A stretch of DNA of 64,000 nucleotides, taken from the NCBI RefSeq assembly GCF_022458985.1, contig NC_061783.1:12452913-12516912 (forward strand), in the 5' to 3' direction. Under the pieces are notes generated by a model. The model did no database searches, was not told where the DNA came from, and worked only from the letters and a program-made list of their open reading frames with translations. Positions 15,701 to 29,505 of this stretch are shown one piece after another. The DNA is from Mugil cephalus. Taxonomy: Eukaryota > Chordata > Actinopteri > Mugiliformes > Mugilidae. Position 1 is the stretch's first letter; the number at the start of each line of letters is the position of its first letter. The translations under genes were made by a program, and so were the position numbers.

Positions 15701-18700
15701 TCTCTCCCTGTATAGACCTCAATAATATCTAGTTTTACTGGAGTCACACAAGAAAATCTGTGAACAGAACAAACCCAGGAATGCAACTATATAACCTGGG
15801 AGCCCTTAACTAATCAATACACCCAGTCAAAACATGTGATCCCTGCCCCTCCGCCCTCTAATGTCCATGAAATTCTTTTTAATTTGCAACTCAAGACCTT
15901 TCCATTCATGGAAGGGCAGGGTGACTAGATAAATGATATAAACCATGTCTCAAATACCACCTTCCTATTAATCATTGACCCTCTTGAGCTTATATTTTCC
16001 CCTTGAAATACCAGAGAATCGTTTAAGTCCAAGCTGAAGTGATCAGTTTTGACAACAGCACAAATGTCAAAGACATTTAGATTTAGAAAAGACAAAGACA
16101 AGTGGGAAAATCTTAAAACAGAGTAGTCACAAGTTGCAAAATCTTTTTAACAATCATCAAAATAGGTGCAGTGGACTGATTGTTTCACCTTTACTCTGTG
16201 TTATCAGTGAACTCTGTGACAGTGAACTCAACGTACGGTACGTGTCAAGCGCCAGTAGCTAATTTAGTTCATAGAAGCTTACGTTGAATCATTTTTAAAA
16301 TTAGAACAGAGTTAATATCAGCATGGTAATTCCTATTTTCAATATTGTGGCAAAAGCTTAAGGTGATGTTGAAAATCATCAACAATAGTGCTGAATTCAT
16401 CTATGCTGTTCTGTTTGTGGCCTTTCTATGTGTATATAATGGATTACCTTGCATAATCCAAAGTAACGCACCACACACAAAGAAGGGACACTAATGTGAG
16501 GAATGTGCATGAAGTCACATTGGCTGAATCCGCTTTCTCTTCACATGTTAAACTATGCTTCATTTAAGGATATTCAAAGGTTATGCTCTCTCTCTTCAAT
16601 ATGACAACCGCAACAGTTTCACTTCTGTTTCTAAAAAGAGGTCAATGTGAATACAGTTGTTTTTTTTTTTTATTATTATTATTTTTAGAATCCATCTGAG
16701 TCCTGGTTCATAAAGCTTTACAAGCATTACGTTGGAGATTTCAAATCCTCTTAGGAGAGATGCCCAAACACTGTGGATAAGGACGGTGCCACTATCCCTG
16801 GCTTCTGCTGATAGATATCGCTACTGGGAATTAGGTTAAAGGGAGGGATTCAATGGGCTAGCCAGAGAGCCAAGTTAACACAATCAGGCCCACACAATAC
16901 CTAGACAAACCAATACACAACATGCTATGTGCATGCCTGAGCAACAGCAGGAAATCAGAGAGACAAAACCAGAAACCCACACAAAGCTGTGGGGCCAATA
17001 TGAAGCTCAGTCTGTTACAATATGTTGTGACACAACTTAAAATGTGACATTGTGATCCTTGAGGAACGACAAAAAACAAAACAAAAAACCATATGTATTT
17101 TAAACATAAATGTAAAGATTGACTGTGCAACTTCTAAAAATTTTTTTCCTAAAGCTACAACCTCAAATTAAAAACTTTAATGTGATTTAAAAAAAATAGT
17201 TTTCATCATCACATGCCAAGCAACACAGGTTTGCAACTCGTGAAGAAAGAGCATCTCATGATTTCACACGCACATTGCACCATCCACAGAACCAGCTGAA
17301 TTTTAAGCAAACCTCAAAGCATTCGGTGCAGCTCTAACTGTTTGTGTCCTATTATAAAAGCAGCCAATCGAACCACCTGGCAGATAAAAAGCCTGAACAC
17401 TGTTGCTTTCCGCCTCTCAGCCAGCCAGCACAGCAGTCTGGCAAGACACTGTCATCGTGACCCGCCGTGTCAGCATCAGCTCCGGTTATGTCAAACTTCT
17501 ATACACCGCGCATTGTGACAGATGGCTGCACTTCAGGAAGGTTAGCACAGAGTGGCAACAAACTGCTGCCACTGTGAAATAAAAAATTACGAAAACGGCC
17601 GTGTTTCTTGTTATAACGGGGAAAAAACTCACTATAATTAAAAAAGTAAATAATAAGCTACAGTTATGAGTTTAAATATAAGCTGATGCCAATTTCAGGA
17701 GGTGGTGTTGGCAAGACGGATGAGCTTCACTGCGTGTTTATTCACTCTTACCAAACAAAAGTCAAGCAAGACAGGCCTGTCCACAATGTTTGATGTAACA
17801 CCTCTTCCTTATTCTCTCAGTGCAACAGGCACATGAATACATAAGGAAGAAACCATGGTTCAAACCTGGTTCAAAGCAGTAATGTGAGGAAAGTAAATTA
17901 ACACAGTCGGGTTGACATCAGACCGTGCTCTGCTAACAGGCTATGCGTGATGTTATTATTACACCAGTTTATCTTCCCTCAACACAACACAGTCTGTCTG
18001 TAAATGAAGAACTTCAGCCTCTTACAGTATCAACCGATCAATACAAATAATTTTTGGGAGCAATTAAAAGGACATGCGAGATCCAGATTGAAATAAGTAA
18101 AAGGCGTATGAGTTATTCACGAGGAAGGCCTCATCCTAATGTACAACGCTTACACTCACACACTTACTGATACATACATCAGTAGCGGCACAAATATAGC
18201 TTCATTTTTTATTTATTTTTTTATTTTTTTATCCCAGAGGCTGGCTATTTGTTAGGAGCCCAGTGGCTCCAGCCAGGATTCGGCCAAATCAATGATAATT
18301 TGTCAACGTCAGACAAATGCCAGACCCATGCAGTTTGTTTCATGTTCTCTAGTCTTTCTTTATTTCTGGGTGTATCGATCATCTTAGGCAATGCTGCTTG
18401 AGAGGGACCACTTTATGGTGTTCACAATTAAACGGTAAAACGGTTTATCTCAGTTTCCATAGAGGATGGTTATATCTTTACATGTCTAAAATCCAAAGAA
18501 GGAAATTCTCAGAGTTGAGGAGCTGGGACAAGGTAACATTGTTTCTTTCGCCCCCATCAATTGATAGAAAAACTATTTCATGACACATTTATAGAGATGT
18601 CATACAGGATTAATTAGTGTCACCCAATCTAGCAAAGTAAAAACAGCCCAGGTAATAACATCTGATCGCATTAATAACAAACTTCCAAAAACATCGCGAT

Positions 18701-19080
18701 ATCTGATGCTTCGCCTTTGTCTGCTCGTTCACACATGGATCTGTCACAGCTGAAAAAACCCACCACAAGTATTAATAACGTGTAAATTTAAAGTGTCTAA
18801 TCGAAATGCCACCTGGGCCATAAAGGAGAGACATGAGACATTGTGTTTACAGAGGCTGTAAGCGACTGGGAACCAAAACAGAAACATAAATCCAGTGCAA
18901 ACAGACGTCTTCATGGAGCACCTGCAGTCGGCGCATCTCCGTGTGGCGTAGGCCTCAGCGGCGCACACGAATGCGACACTGATACAACAAATTTATTAAT
19001 AAAATCCAAAGCTACTGGGGGACCCACGATAGCAGAATCGGAATAATCTGTAACTGATAAAACGCATTTTATAATATTCT
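12712..19080 (-). other. grina 5' leader intron (inferred)
   Basis: A minus-strand splice acceptor at 12711-12713 shows that a leader exon lies further upstream, and the only CpG-rich candidate is at 19.1-19.6 kb. The intervening 6.4 kb has no exon of a known family on either strand. A 121-aa frame at 12728-13093 has no family features. No repeat with clear ends was recognised; short A/T runs are frequent. Confidence 0.5.
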
Positions 19081-19620
19081 AACTCACCATGATTGATACT
19101 CTGGAAGTTTCTTTCTTTTCCTTTCTTTCTTTCTTTCTTTTTTTATTTTTATTTTTAGACGGCGACGGGACGCCGCGCCCCACGTTTACAGAGCTGTGTT
19201 ATCAGCTCATTTTGAGGCCAAACTGCTGCTCGTTGCGTCTTTCTTTCTCCAGATATATTGTTTACATCATCTCCTCTCCGGACTCGCCGCTTTTATCTCT
19301 TCTAGCTGGTGTCAGACGGGAAGATGGCGGTTGCTAACATAAGCGCCGCTCCCTAGCAACAATACGCGACATATAACTGCATCTGTTTAACCGAATAATG
19401 CAATGAAAATGCTCGACAACAGCAGCGTGAGTATAAAATTGTTACCTTTATAATGTTGTAGTGTGTCTCAGGGTAGCTGCCGACATGAGATCTCCGTGCT
19501 CCTCCTCCTCCTCCTGGATCTGGACTGACCGACGAGGCCGCTGACGTCACCAGCACGTCGCGGTCATGTGACATGTGGGAATCTCCGGTCGTTTCCTCCA
19601 AAGTGAAACGTCTACCTCAA
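19080..19620 (-). promoter_or_regulatory. CpG-rich promoter and leader exon(s), probably of grina
   Basis: This GC-rich patch contains a perfect CRE palindrome TGACGTCA at 19542-19549, an M-box/CLEAR-like GTCATGTGAC at 19563-19572, and a YY1-like AAGATGGCGG at 19321-19330. Two minus-strand splice donors could end leader exons: CATG|GTGAGT just above 19088 and AAAG|GTAACA near 19445. Linking them to grina rests on the grina acceptor at 12711 and on the absence of any other minus-strand gene between. Confidence 0.55.
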
Positions 19621-22158
19621 CCTCTGTCGCGATGACGACATGTTTCCACATAAAGTCTTTATGAGGAGACGGGATCAAGCCTCACACACCAAATGCTGCA
19701 ATAGAAAACTCTAGAAACACCTGTTGCATGATACGTAACCGTCAGGAGTCATGTGGTTTATCGTCTGTGGTAAATCGAAACAGGCGATAGTCACTTTTGC
19801 TCTAGTTTGTCCAGTTTATGTAACCTTGTGAGAGGTTTGGCAAAAGTTATTCAAGTTATGTTAGTGCAGACTGTCAGCTTTGATTTGAAGATTTGAACAA
19901 AAATGTCATATGAATTAATAAATATCACTTTAACCTGTGGATATCACAAAAGAATAGGATTCCTTATTTTACTGGAGTTTATCCAGTTTATTTAACTGAT
20001 TTATTTCAAAAGGAAATGTTTTGTAGTAAATATACAGCTATGTCCATATGTTTTAACAGTTTATTGAAATATTGTTCTGACTATGGGCTTAAGTCTCAGC
20101 TTTATTTCCATGAGTTGAACAAAAATGTCATATCAAACATTTATTTTGAATTATGAAATACTTATTTAATACAAACCTATATATATTAAACCTATAGCTT
20201 GTTTCTGATGTTATTTGTTGATGCTAACAGTCATGTTATCAAATCACTAATATACAAGTGCTACTTGCTTTGTATTACGCAAGGAAATGTTGTTTTCTAA
20301 CCTAAAAAGTTCAAGTTGTAGCAGTATTGTCCAGTCGCTTACACTTGTGTGAGGTTTAAACTGCAGCTTCCCCCACTTGAAAAGGCAACTTGCTCAGAAG
20401 ATTAGACTGAAATTCACTCAATGACCAAGATTCTGACTTCTTTTTTCCCCCTCTTTTATTTTTGAAAATTGTCCAGGGCAAACTCAGGTGAAAAACCTTA
20501 AAATACAAACACAAATAGATGGTCAAAAAAATGAACCCAAGAAACCATAATCAATCAACATCAAAATAAAGATTAAAGTAGATTGAAAATCAAATACTTA
20601 ATTTTTAATCTACTGGAAATTAACCCCCAAATAAGTAGAAAATACCCATATTTAAAGTACCCCAAAAATAATTTAAATACATTTTTAAAGCTCTATTTAA
20701 TGATGATTTTAACTGACTTTAGCAGCTTTTAACTCTTGTAAATACACACAAATCATATTTATCTTATTGATGAATTACTTTTTGCTTGAATACTTTTAAA
20801 AAACACTTTAACTGCGCTTTCACCCACATAAGATGAAATATGTACTATTTTAACTTGCATTTTAAACACATAATTAACTACAGCACATTTTAACTTGTAT
20901 TTGGTCATGTGATTACTCCACCGCTCAACCCCAATGCGAGCTGCAAAGCCACAAAATGACCAAAAGCTCTCCGGCTCCTCCTTCTGTCTTTGCAAGCTTT
21001 AATCTTGCAGTGTCCTTTCCCCAAGCACCATTCTCTTCACACACTGCTCGCTCCTCAGTGTCCTGTGAGTGAGTGCCTCCATACCACCCTGATTTTTAGA
21101 TCGTCTCCACCTGGTGCACTTAATCAGCTGCCTCCAAGCTGGGAGACACACCCAACCCTGATGCAGGAGGAGAAGCGGGGCCTGCAGCTCAACACTATAA
21201 TAAATACACACTTAAAGTGCAGACTCTCAGCTTTCAATTTTGGAGTTGAACAACAATATCATATGGAACGTGGAGGAGTTTCAGTCATTTTTGTTATGGT
21301 TAAAAATTTGACTCATTTTATGTTGCACTGATTCATAGTAAAATGTTAATGTTGTTAGAATAAGCATAATCTCTCTGTATGTGCAGTGATTTCTGGCCAG
21401 TTGGTGTTGATACATACACTTCATCTGTTATCCCTGAAACTACTATTTATCCGACGTATTTGAAAGGGAACAGCTGTTTGCTTTCATGAGAAAAAACAAC
21501 AAACTTGTTTTTTATTTTCTTCTTATTTTCTGGCTTGTGACCTCTCAGAGTCCTTTAATAGCAATAAAGGTGCACCCTGTCCCCATTGTGTTCAATTAAT
21601 ACGTTTAATTTGTGTGCTCAAGCAAGTCCTTGAAGACGTACACAAGAATGATTAACTCGATGAAACACTGCGGGAGTGGAATGGACTTTGCCCGCCTACT
21701 GCTGTGAAGAGTTCCCAGTTTTGGTCTTGCATAACTTTTTTTTTCATCCAGTGTCAAAGTGTGGGCCTTTTGACTGCGAGCTGCAAGTAGCTCCACCAAC
21801 GTATGTTTTTTTTTTTTTTTTTTCTCATCTAGACTTCTCACTTGGTTTAATTTAAATGATTCCTTGAAGGCCACAGCGGTGGAAAGAAGCGTGAAAGAGG
21901 AAGGGAGAAAAGTGTGAAACATTAGCACATGTGAATAGGTTGAATCAACCCCGTTACAGAAATTCTCATGACTTGTCTTTTGACACTTTGAAGAGACTGA
22001 CCTTTTCCAGGTCAACTTTCCACAACAGAAAGTGTTGCTTAATGGGTGTTGTTAACACCGTAGTGGAGGAAATTTGTTATAATTAATACTTACGTGTAAT
22101 GAAGATTTTAAACACACTTAAAACACATAGAAACAGAATGTGACTACTTCCACCTCAG
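19621..22158. other. grina-mapk15 intergenic spacer
   Basis: AT-rich spacer with no recognised gene. It carries three diverged copies of a motif resembling CAGACTGTCAGCTTT followed by GTTGAACAAAAATGTCATAT (near 19867, 20090 and 21216), which suggests decayed copies of one interspersed repeat. A 136-aa minus frame at 21605-22015 contains a poly-Lys run encoded by a homopolymer and shows no family features. Confidence 0.5.
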
Positions 22159-22845
22159 TTTATTTTTAGACTTTACAGCGGTTTCATGTTTGACATTTTC
22201 TGTACACATCGGAAGAACACAAAGACTTATTGCTGCCATACTCACAAGAAAAAATAATTAATCAATTCATCAAAGCAACTATTTGCATATAATACAGTGT
22301 CTGTTTAAAATGGACTTTGTGTGATGTTAACCATTAACACCACAGGGCATTATCTACATCGACCAGCACGAGAAATAACAGCTGGTTTAAACCTTAAATG
22401 GGTCCCAGGGCAGAAATCGTTTGTGGTACATACAATAGTATTTAGAAATATTGAGCTTCTGACAAGGACACTCTATGAAAAAATACAGGGATTTAAACAG
22501 ATAATGTGCTACAGTAATAAAATACATTTACATTTATCTAATTGACACAGACTGAGTGACATTTAATGTGCAGCTTCAGAGCATTTGCCCTGCTGCACTT
22601 CTGTAAAACTTACAATAAAACTCCATAAACAAACCACACACATTTACATATTTTCAACAATTAATAAAGCCATACTACTTTTCACAAATAAGCAGCACAG
22701 ACAGTAAATGTAAACCGATGGGTGAAATCTAAACAGTACGTAAAATACCTTTCATCTAACAGTCTGTTCGCCGCTCACCTAAGAAAGGCCAACTCTGTTG
22801 TGTGTTCAAACATGTGCCGTTATCCAGCCGCTGGTACGACAGCAG
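22159..22845 (-). other. mapk15: mapk15 3' UTR (approximate)
   Basis: It starts after the mapk15 stop at 22846-22848. A minus-strand AATAAA at 22159-22164 is a reasonable end, giving about 690 bases. Shorter forms are possible. Confidence 0.45.
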
Positions 22846-25800
22846 CTACTGATTGTAAGGGCGACTTCGGAGGAGATTGTCCAGCTCCGTTTTGTTGATG
22901 GTGCCGTAGGCCTGCGCGTAGCTGCCCAGTTTGGCTCGTGGGTCGCCAGCTGCAGCCACGTTGCAGTTACTCTGAAACACTTTCTTGTTGAACCGTGGCT
23001 GTGGCCGAGCTTCACGAGACTGAGGACAGGACCGCTGGTTCTGCTTGAGAAGAAAAATAAAGAAAATACAAGCATATTTATCACTCTATATCTTTAGTTC
23101 CATTGACATCTGATTTTAAAGTATGTTTTTTTTTGCAGTGTCTTTATATTATATTTTATATGTAATAAGGTGTTGTGTTGTTGTACTGACCAGGCGTGCA
23201 GATGTGACCTGCAGCCCAGCGGACAAAGACGGGTCCTCCTTGCGGACTAAAGGGTTGCTCTGGGTTTGGTTTAAGGCCGAGGAGAAAGAACGGTTATGGG
23301 ACACCGGGGCTGAGCGACCACGTTGTAGGATCTGATCCATGGTCTGTTAAAATGGAAAATGGAAGTACCCCAAAATAAAAATGATGTCAAACGATTGCAC
23401 AACAGCAAGGGAAAACAAAACTGTAAGTAAGCGGACGGAGGTCTGCTGCTTACTACATTGGCGTTTGTGCCCTCTGTTGGTGGTGAAGTTGCATTTCCAT
23501 TCGTCTGTCCCACTGCCTTCCTGTTGGCTGCAGTGGAGTGGTGATAATGAGAAGCAGCTGGACTCCGAACAAAAACATCTGAATGAAGAAAACAAGAGTT
23601 CGTGTTTTCCACCTGATATGTTTCACCCTTACTTTAAGGAATGTAACATGTAACATGTTTCCGTTCATTTAAAATATGTTTTAACTTCATTAAATGCTTT
23701 TGACTTCTGTGCTATGAACACATTTTGGTCAGTATCAAAACAGCAGGTTAAATTCCCATACTTGGGGCATGTGTGATGGGGTTGTATGTTTGTTTTCCAG
23801 GGCTCATCTTCTCCGCAGCAGATGAGGCGGCTCCAGTTACAGGTCCAGATTTAGCGACGCCCACATGTGAAGGCGCGTGGCTCGTCTCGTCAGTCTTTTC
23901 AGGCTGCGGCTTCTCTTCGTGGTTTCCCGCTAAGCCGCCATTTGCCACCGCTGCGCCCTTCTCCCCTTCCTTCTCACACCTCACACCGGGCTTCTCGTCG
24001 CTACTGACGCAGCCTCCATTCTTTGGCTGGATCAGCCTTAGCATCCCTTGATTAGTTCTCCTCTCCAGTATCATCTGCAGGTAGAGAAGAGGAACGTTAA
24101 CTAGGTGTTTAAATTCACTGTGGTGTAAGTGTTTTACACATCAGAATAATATTGTCTGCTTTCTAAACTTGTCAATACCTCATACAGTTTGTTGCGATAC
24201 TGAACCACAGACAATTGCACATCATCATCCACTGGCAGCACTACATCATAGTTCAGAGCTGGCTCCTTGGCTGGATTGTGGAACCTCAAGGAGAGACAAA
24301 GCCGAATTATAGACACATGACAGCACATAAAAAATAAATGATGACAAAAATACTGATCTCTCTAATCTACACCTAACAGTAGCAGTGCATAACTTGCATG
24401 CACGACTGATCCTTAATACCTGGCTACATATGGGTGCTTGAGGGCTTGCTCTGCTGTTAGCCGCTTGTCTGGGTTGAAAACTAGCAAACCCCTCAGCAGG
24501 TCAAGAGCATCCGGAGGCACAGACGGCTGGAGAAGATCCTCCAAAGGCACCTGGGGTCTGGTGAAGGAAGAAAAAAAGGGTTGAAACAAACAGAATGGGT
24601 TATAATAAAATTATTTTATCATCTAAGAAAGGCCAAGAGCGATCACTACTTTGATCTATTGTGATATCCCACAGTAAAAGGTTCATAGATGTTTGTGGCG
24701 TGCTGCTTGTTTACACTACTGCATCAAGGTGCCCTATCTGAGCCATCACCGCTTAGTTCACGGTTTCGCTTCGTCACTGCTGCATCATTGCACCGCTGCG
24801 ATAATCAGTGCTTCAGCTCCCTGCGCATTTAATCAGCCTCTCATCCACTCACAGGCTCTGATAATGATGATCCCGGTGGAAGGAAACAAACCCTAAACTG
24901 TGCCAAGTCACACAAGGTCAGAATGAGGCCGATCTTCAAGTCTGCACATTCAGTCCAGTGTTTGATGGCTGAAACGCGAAATGCAGCAGCTGCTTTGTTG
25001 GTTATTTAGATGATCAGATATGAACAAACACAGAAACATAATTTGCAAACTCACTTTAGTAACATCCTTTGAATGACGGAGGATCCATACTCGGATTTAA
25101 TCGCAAGAATATCTGAAAATTAAAATGCATTTAATTAATTAATTCAAGTGAAATATTAGGCATTTGGTTAAATTTAATGTGGACTTTTTTTTTTTTAGCC
25201 ACCTTCTGGGGTGGGGTGTGGAATGGCACTCATGATCTTCTCTATCTGGTTGATGGTGGATGTCCCAGGAAACAGAGCTTTCCCCAGCAGCATCTCTCCC
25301 AGGATACAGCCCAGGCTCCACATGTCCACACCTGTAGTGTACCTTTGGACAAATATGTGCTGCTTTTACAGGCTGCTACAATCACAAGTGTGACATAGGG
25401 TGCGTTACCTTCTTAATAAGTGTAAAATCAGCTGTTTTGAAGAAAATAAAAAGACGCGGCTCAGATACCGCGAAAACAGACGCTCATCACAGCTGATACC
25501 TTGAGGATCCCAGCAGGATCTCGGGAGCTCGATACCAGCGAGTTGCCACGTACTCGGTCAGCGCGGGATTCCCACTGTCCTCCTGGATCTGGTTGAGCGA
25601 CCTGGCCAGGCCGAAATCGCACAGCTTGACAACACAGTCGGTGTCCAAGAGCACGTTGGACGGCTGTGGGAAAGGCAGACAAGAGAAACATTCTTCTCAG
25701 AGACGATAAGAGTGTGTTTTTCAGGTGGTATGACAAATGAAGAGAGGGGCCTTTTTTACTTTTTAAACACAGTATTTTAGTGAGAATATCTGTATTGTGT

Positions 25801-28706
25801 GATATGTTCCTTCACATGTCCTCTAGCTAATGAATTTGTTGATGTACCTTTTGGTCCCGGTGGATAACATTTCCAGAGTGCAAGTATTTGATGGCTTTGA
25901 AGAGCTGGTACATGACATAGCGTTTATGGATGTCCTTCAGTAGGGTGCCTTTCTTTATTACCGCGTGCAGGTCGGTATCTGGAACCATAAATAGTCATTA
26001 GTTGTATTTGAGATCATCCGTCATCTGAACTGACGGAGATCATAATTAGATTACAACAGAGTGGTTGATATGAAACGAAATCCAGAGACAAACACTGAAA
26101 GTGTGCTGTGATACAGTGGCATGGTTGAGATTTAGTCCGCACACAGGGAGAGGTAAGTCTGTGGACTCAGTAGTAAAACCGTGCAGCCTGCCAGTTCAAG
26201 CAGGAGCCCCTCCAGGTGCACGGACTGAATCCTTTCAGTGCCAAGTTTAACTGAGACAAACAACTACAGCTTTCTCTGTGTAAATGCATTGTACGTTTGA
26301 ACGACAATCAGGCGTAATATCTGTGTGTCGCAGCCTAAAACACTCACCCATGTACTCAAAGATGAGGTAAATGTCTTTGTCATTTTGGGCTCTGATGACA
26401 TTAAGAAGTTTGACGATGTTTGCGTGATCTCCAAACTCCTGCACAAAGAATAAAAGAGTTTCAGTAACACACAAACACAGAGAGAACTCTCTGGCTACTG
26501 TTTGACCTGTAATGACCGGATTGGTTATTGTGTCAAGGTTGTGCAAACTCCAGGAAAAGTTTCAACAGAGGTTACGTAAGGGTCTCTGCAAACCATATGA
26601 CTACAGCACCAGAGATTTGCCGGACAATGGCAACAGCTGATGAGGGGGAAGTGGCACAGCACTAGGTCACATGAATGTAGGTCAACAAATAAGGAGTGAA
26701 ACAAGGAGGTATTATACAACACCAAAACAGAAAACGTAGAAGTGTAACCAGCATCTCATATTCAGTGGAATTAAATCCATCTTTTTTCTTCTTAAATCAA
26801 GGGAGAATGTGCAGGTGGTGAAACTGAGATCAAAGGATGAACATTTGAGAAAGAAAAGCATTATTGTTACCTGAAGAAATAAGATTTCTCGGAATGTTCG
26901 CTGCAGAAAAAAAGAGGGTGAAGCGGGGGAAACATTAGCCATATGAACTTGCAGCAATAAACTAGACACACAAGGCTCCTATGAAGATTAATCATTAGCC
27001 AAACTCGTCTTTCTCTTGGTGGAACAGGTGAAGAGGGAAATGTCTTGAAATGTCTGAGATCGGGAGAACGTCGAAAAATTAAACAATCCAATCTCCTGGG
27101 ACATTACTCAGATCTTTGCATGTGTTGTTTGGATGATTTCACCTCCTTGGGTCAGAATGACTCAAACAAACATTTCAACTACTTGGAAACGGTTGCAACA
27201 AGAGAAAGAAAGTTAGGAACCAAAACAGTTTACAGCGGTTTATTGTTTATTGTGTTATTGCGCGTGACCTGTCGTCTCATTTCAGATAACGCTGCACGTA
27301 CCTGGGCATCTGTCCTGTTTCTAAAGGCATCAAAGATCTTTTTCACAGCCACAATCTCCCCCGTCTGCCTGTCAACTGCTTTCCATACAATGCCATAGGC
27401 CTGATCAAAAAAACAAATAAAATACAGATAGCACTTCATCAGTCTGCACGACTGGGTTCATATTGAGCAGCCTACAAGATTATATACACAAACAAATAGC
27501 TTGTTCACTTCAAAATTATTTTAAGCAGTTCATTACATTTGTTTTGCTTCCATTAATTATGCATTTAAAACCAAGTTGCTTTTTACACTGTGCTCTTTTC
27601 ACCTTAGCAGGAATATTAGACATTCACTGGACACTAAGCCACACAAAAATGTGACGTGTTTCTTAAATATCCACTATATGCAACAAGTAGAAAATGCAAA
27701 CTGCTCTCTTGATCACTATAGTTTTACAATGACTGTTTCTTAAATGATACAGGTATATCTATGGTGAAAGGAGATGCAGGTAGTGTGGTCAAACTTAAAA
27801 CAACAGCAGTGAGGCAAGGCAGGGCCCGTTGTTTTAGGGATGCAAGGAGGGACACATTTATCAGAGGCAATGGATGAGCAAACAGACAACGATTTCTTCA
27901 AATTTAACAGAAAAAAATGAGCTTATTCAGACTCATTTAAAGCCAATATATGACTGTCAATCCAGTTACAGTGCTGTGCTCACTACTGCTTGGTTCCTTA
28001 GAGCATCATCGTGCAGGTGAAGCCTCCATACCACAAGTGACCTGTCGAACAGCTGTGTAACCTGAGTCACCCCCGCCCTCAGGTATGTTTGGTTAGCCAG
28101 TGTGGTGTATCTACGTGGCAGGTCTAGCACCTGGTTATCAAAAGAAGCAGTGAATGTGTCAATCTCTGTGGACGGACAATGGAAAGAAACCAACTCTGTT
28201 TTTAGTCCTGGGGCAACTGTACCAGGAAAAAACTCCAAAGGGAACGGAGTGTGGTCAACGCACATCACACATCAGCTGATCTGCACAGAACGGGTTTGTC
28301 CTGCCAAAGTAAATAAACCCCTTGCTTGCAACACTGGTATTCAGCGAGGCCCTTAAGTCTGGAGAATTTTAGGAATTTTATTCAGGCTAAATACAGAGTG
28401 ATTGATGCACATGGACACAAGGCTGACCTGCACATTGTTTAAACAATATGCAATACTGATATAAAACTGTTTTAGTAAATTAAATAAATGACAAAGGTAG
28501 TTATTGATAGTAAAAACACCCTGGGGCAAGTTTACTTCAATTTAAACCAATTAAACCTGAAACAAAAAGTCACTCACCCCTTTTCCAAGTCTCTTCTTGA
28601 TTTCATACTTGAGAGAGATGTGTCCCTCCACCTCAGAGATTGTTGCTGATTCATAACTTTTGCTCATTTTTATTTTGGAGGTCAGTTCCTGCTTCTGCTC
28701 ATTCAT
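22846..28706 (-). CDS. mapk15: mitogen-activated protein kinase 15 (ERK7/ERK8)
   Basis: Atypical, autophosphorylating MAP kinase linked to autophagy and ciliogenesis. Coding exons: 28578-28667 (or from 28706), 27302-27400, 26871-26900, 26348-26438, 25848-25978, 25500-25663, 25203-25342, 25055-25112, 24420-24557, 24179-24284, 23762-24072, 23455-23578, 23191-23343, 22846-23040. The sum is 1830 bases (609 aa) from MSKSYES, or 622 aa from an in-frame upstream ATG in a poorer context. Visible landmarks are [18 protein letters not shown] (ATP loop), [10 protein letters not shown] (catalytic Lys), HRDQK, CDFGLAR, activation loop [14 protein letters not shown] and [14 protein letters not shown]. The C-lobe ends [25 protein letters not shown] in place of HRDLK is shared with human MAPK15 and diagnostic. 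The long tail is Pro/Ser-rich and ends [15 protein letters not shown], matching human GGYSQAYGTV. Confidence 0.97.
27401..28577 (-). other. mapk15 intron 1 (coding part)
   Basis: About 1.2 kb between the first coding exon and the GAYGIVWK exon. Open frames on both strands across 27966-28356 are shadows of each other and resemble no known protein. I see no RNA gene or element with clear ends. Confidence 0.5.
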
Positions 28707-28727
28707 AAACCTTCACCGATTATTCCT

Positions 28728-29170
28728 GAAAGAAATCAGTAGACTGTGAATTAATTTATCGAGCCTTGCCAGAGATGTAACATCATCCGTGTCAAATTTC
28801 CAAAATACGTAATAATGCATTTTTACTAATAAAGCATTTGCGTTTGTTTCTGTCTTACCTGGCAACCCTCATGCGTCCATGTCTTTCTGTTCAGACTCGG
28901 CGTTGTTAACTTCAGTCAATCAGTGTTCGTTCAGGAGCAGGTTTGTTTTCACCTCCATTTAGTAACTGAAAACTACACACTCTGTTTAACCTGCACTGTG
29001 GAGTATATGATGTTGGTCAAGGTGAACTCCCTGCGGTTTTGGTTCTCCCACACTTCTGCTGCAGCAAACAGACGAGCCGGGGAGTTTTGTCTTTATTTGT
29101 CGTCCGGGCAACGAATATGGTTCTTAAAGGGGCCGCAGCACAAAATACCAAAAACACTTCCGGGTTCCTT
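28728..29170 (-). promoter_or_regulatory. mapk15: mapk15 leader exon and promoter
   Basis: A consensus minus-strand donor, TTGCCAG|GTAAGA, lies at 28853-28862 and a matching acceptor TTTCTTTCAG is just upstream of the first coding exon. A noncoding exon therefore runs from 28859 toward about 29.1 kb. Moderately GC-rich sequence up to 29170 is the likely promoter. Confidence 0.5.
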
Positions 29171-29207
29171 CATTCATACGTATGGCTGCCATGTTGTCAT
29201 AGATCTT

Positions 29208-29232
29208 ATTGTTGTTGTTGTTGTTGTTCATG

Positions 29233-29301
<69 letters not shown>
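29208..29301. repeat. (GTT)n then (AAT)n microsatellites
   Basis: About 7 GTT units (29208-29229) are followed by about 23 AAT units (29233-29301), just upstream of mapk15. Confidence 0.95.
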
Positions 29302-29359
29302 TATTTATGTAAAATAAATTACATTCATATGAACACATTAAATTATAAAAACACCTAAT

Positions 29360-29505
29360 TTATAATTGTACGCCCAATTAGCACTCAGGAAATGATTGTT
29401 TATGTAATTCTAAAAATGTGTTGCATATTATTTACAAATCAAAACTATTATTTACACTGATAAATCTTTATTATGTTCTTCCTGATAGTAATGACAGATA
29501 TTTAG
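29360..29505. repeat. local duplication, copy 1
   Basis: It shares the frame ATAATTGTAC, CACTCAG, CAAATCAAAACTA, TATTTACA, TGATA and ATATTTAG in the same order with 30028-30177, with substitutions and small indels. Copy 2 lies on the 3' side of vps28. Confidence 0.6.

Noticed and set aside
21605-22015. 136-aa minus-strand frame
   Set aside because: Contains a homopolymer-encoded Lys run and spans unrelated intergenic sequence.
28853-28866. RFX X-box-like CTTACCTGGCAAC in the mapk15 leader
   Set aside because: Attractive for a ciliary kinase, but it coincides with a consensus splice donor that explains it better and mismatches the X-box at its first position.
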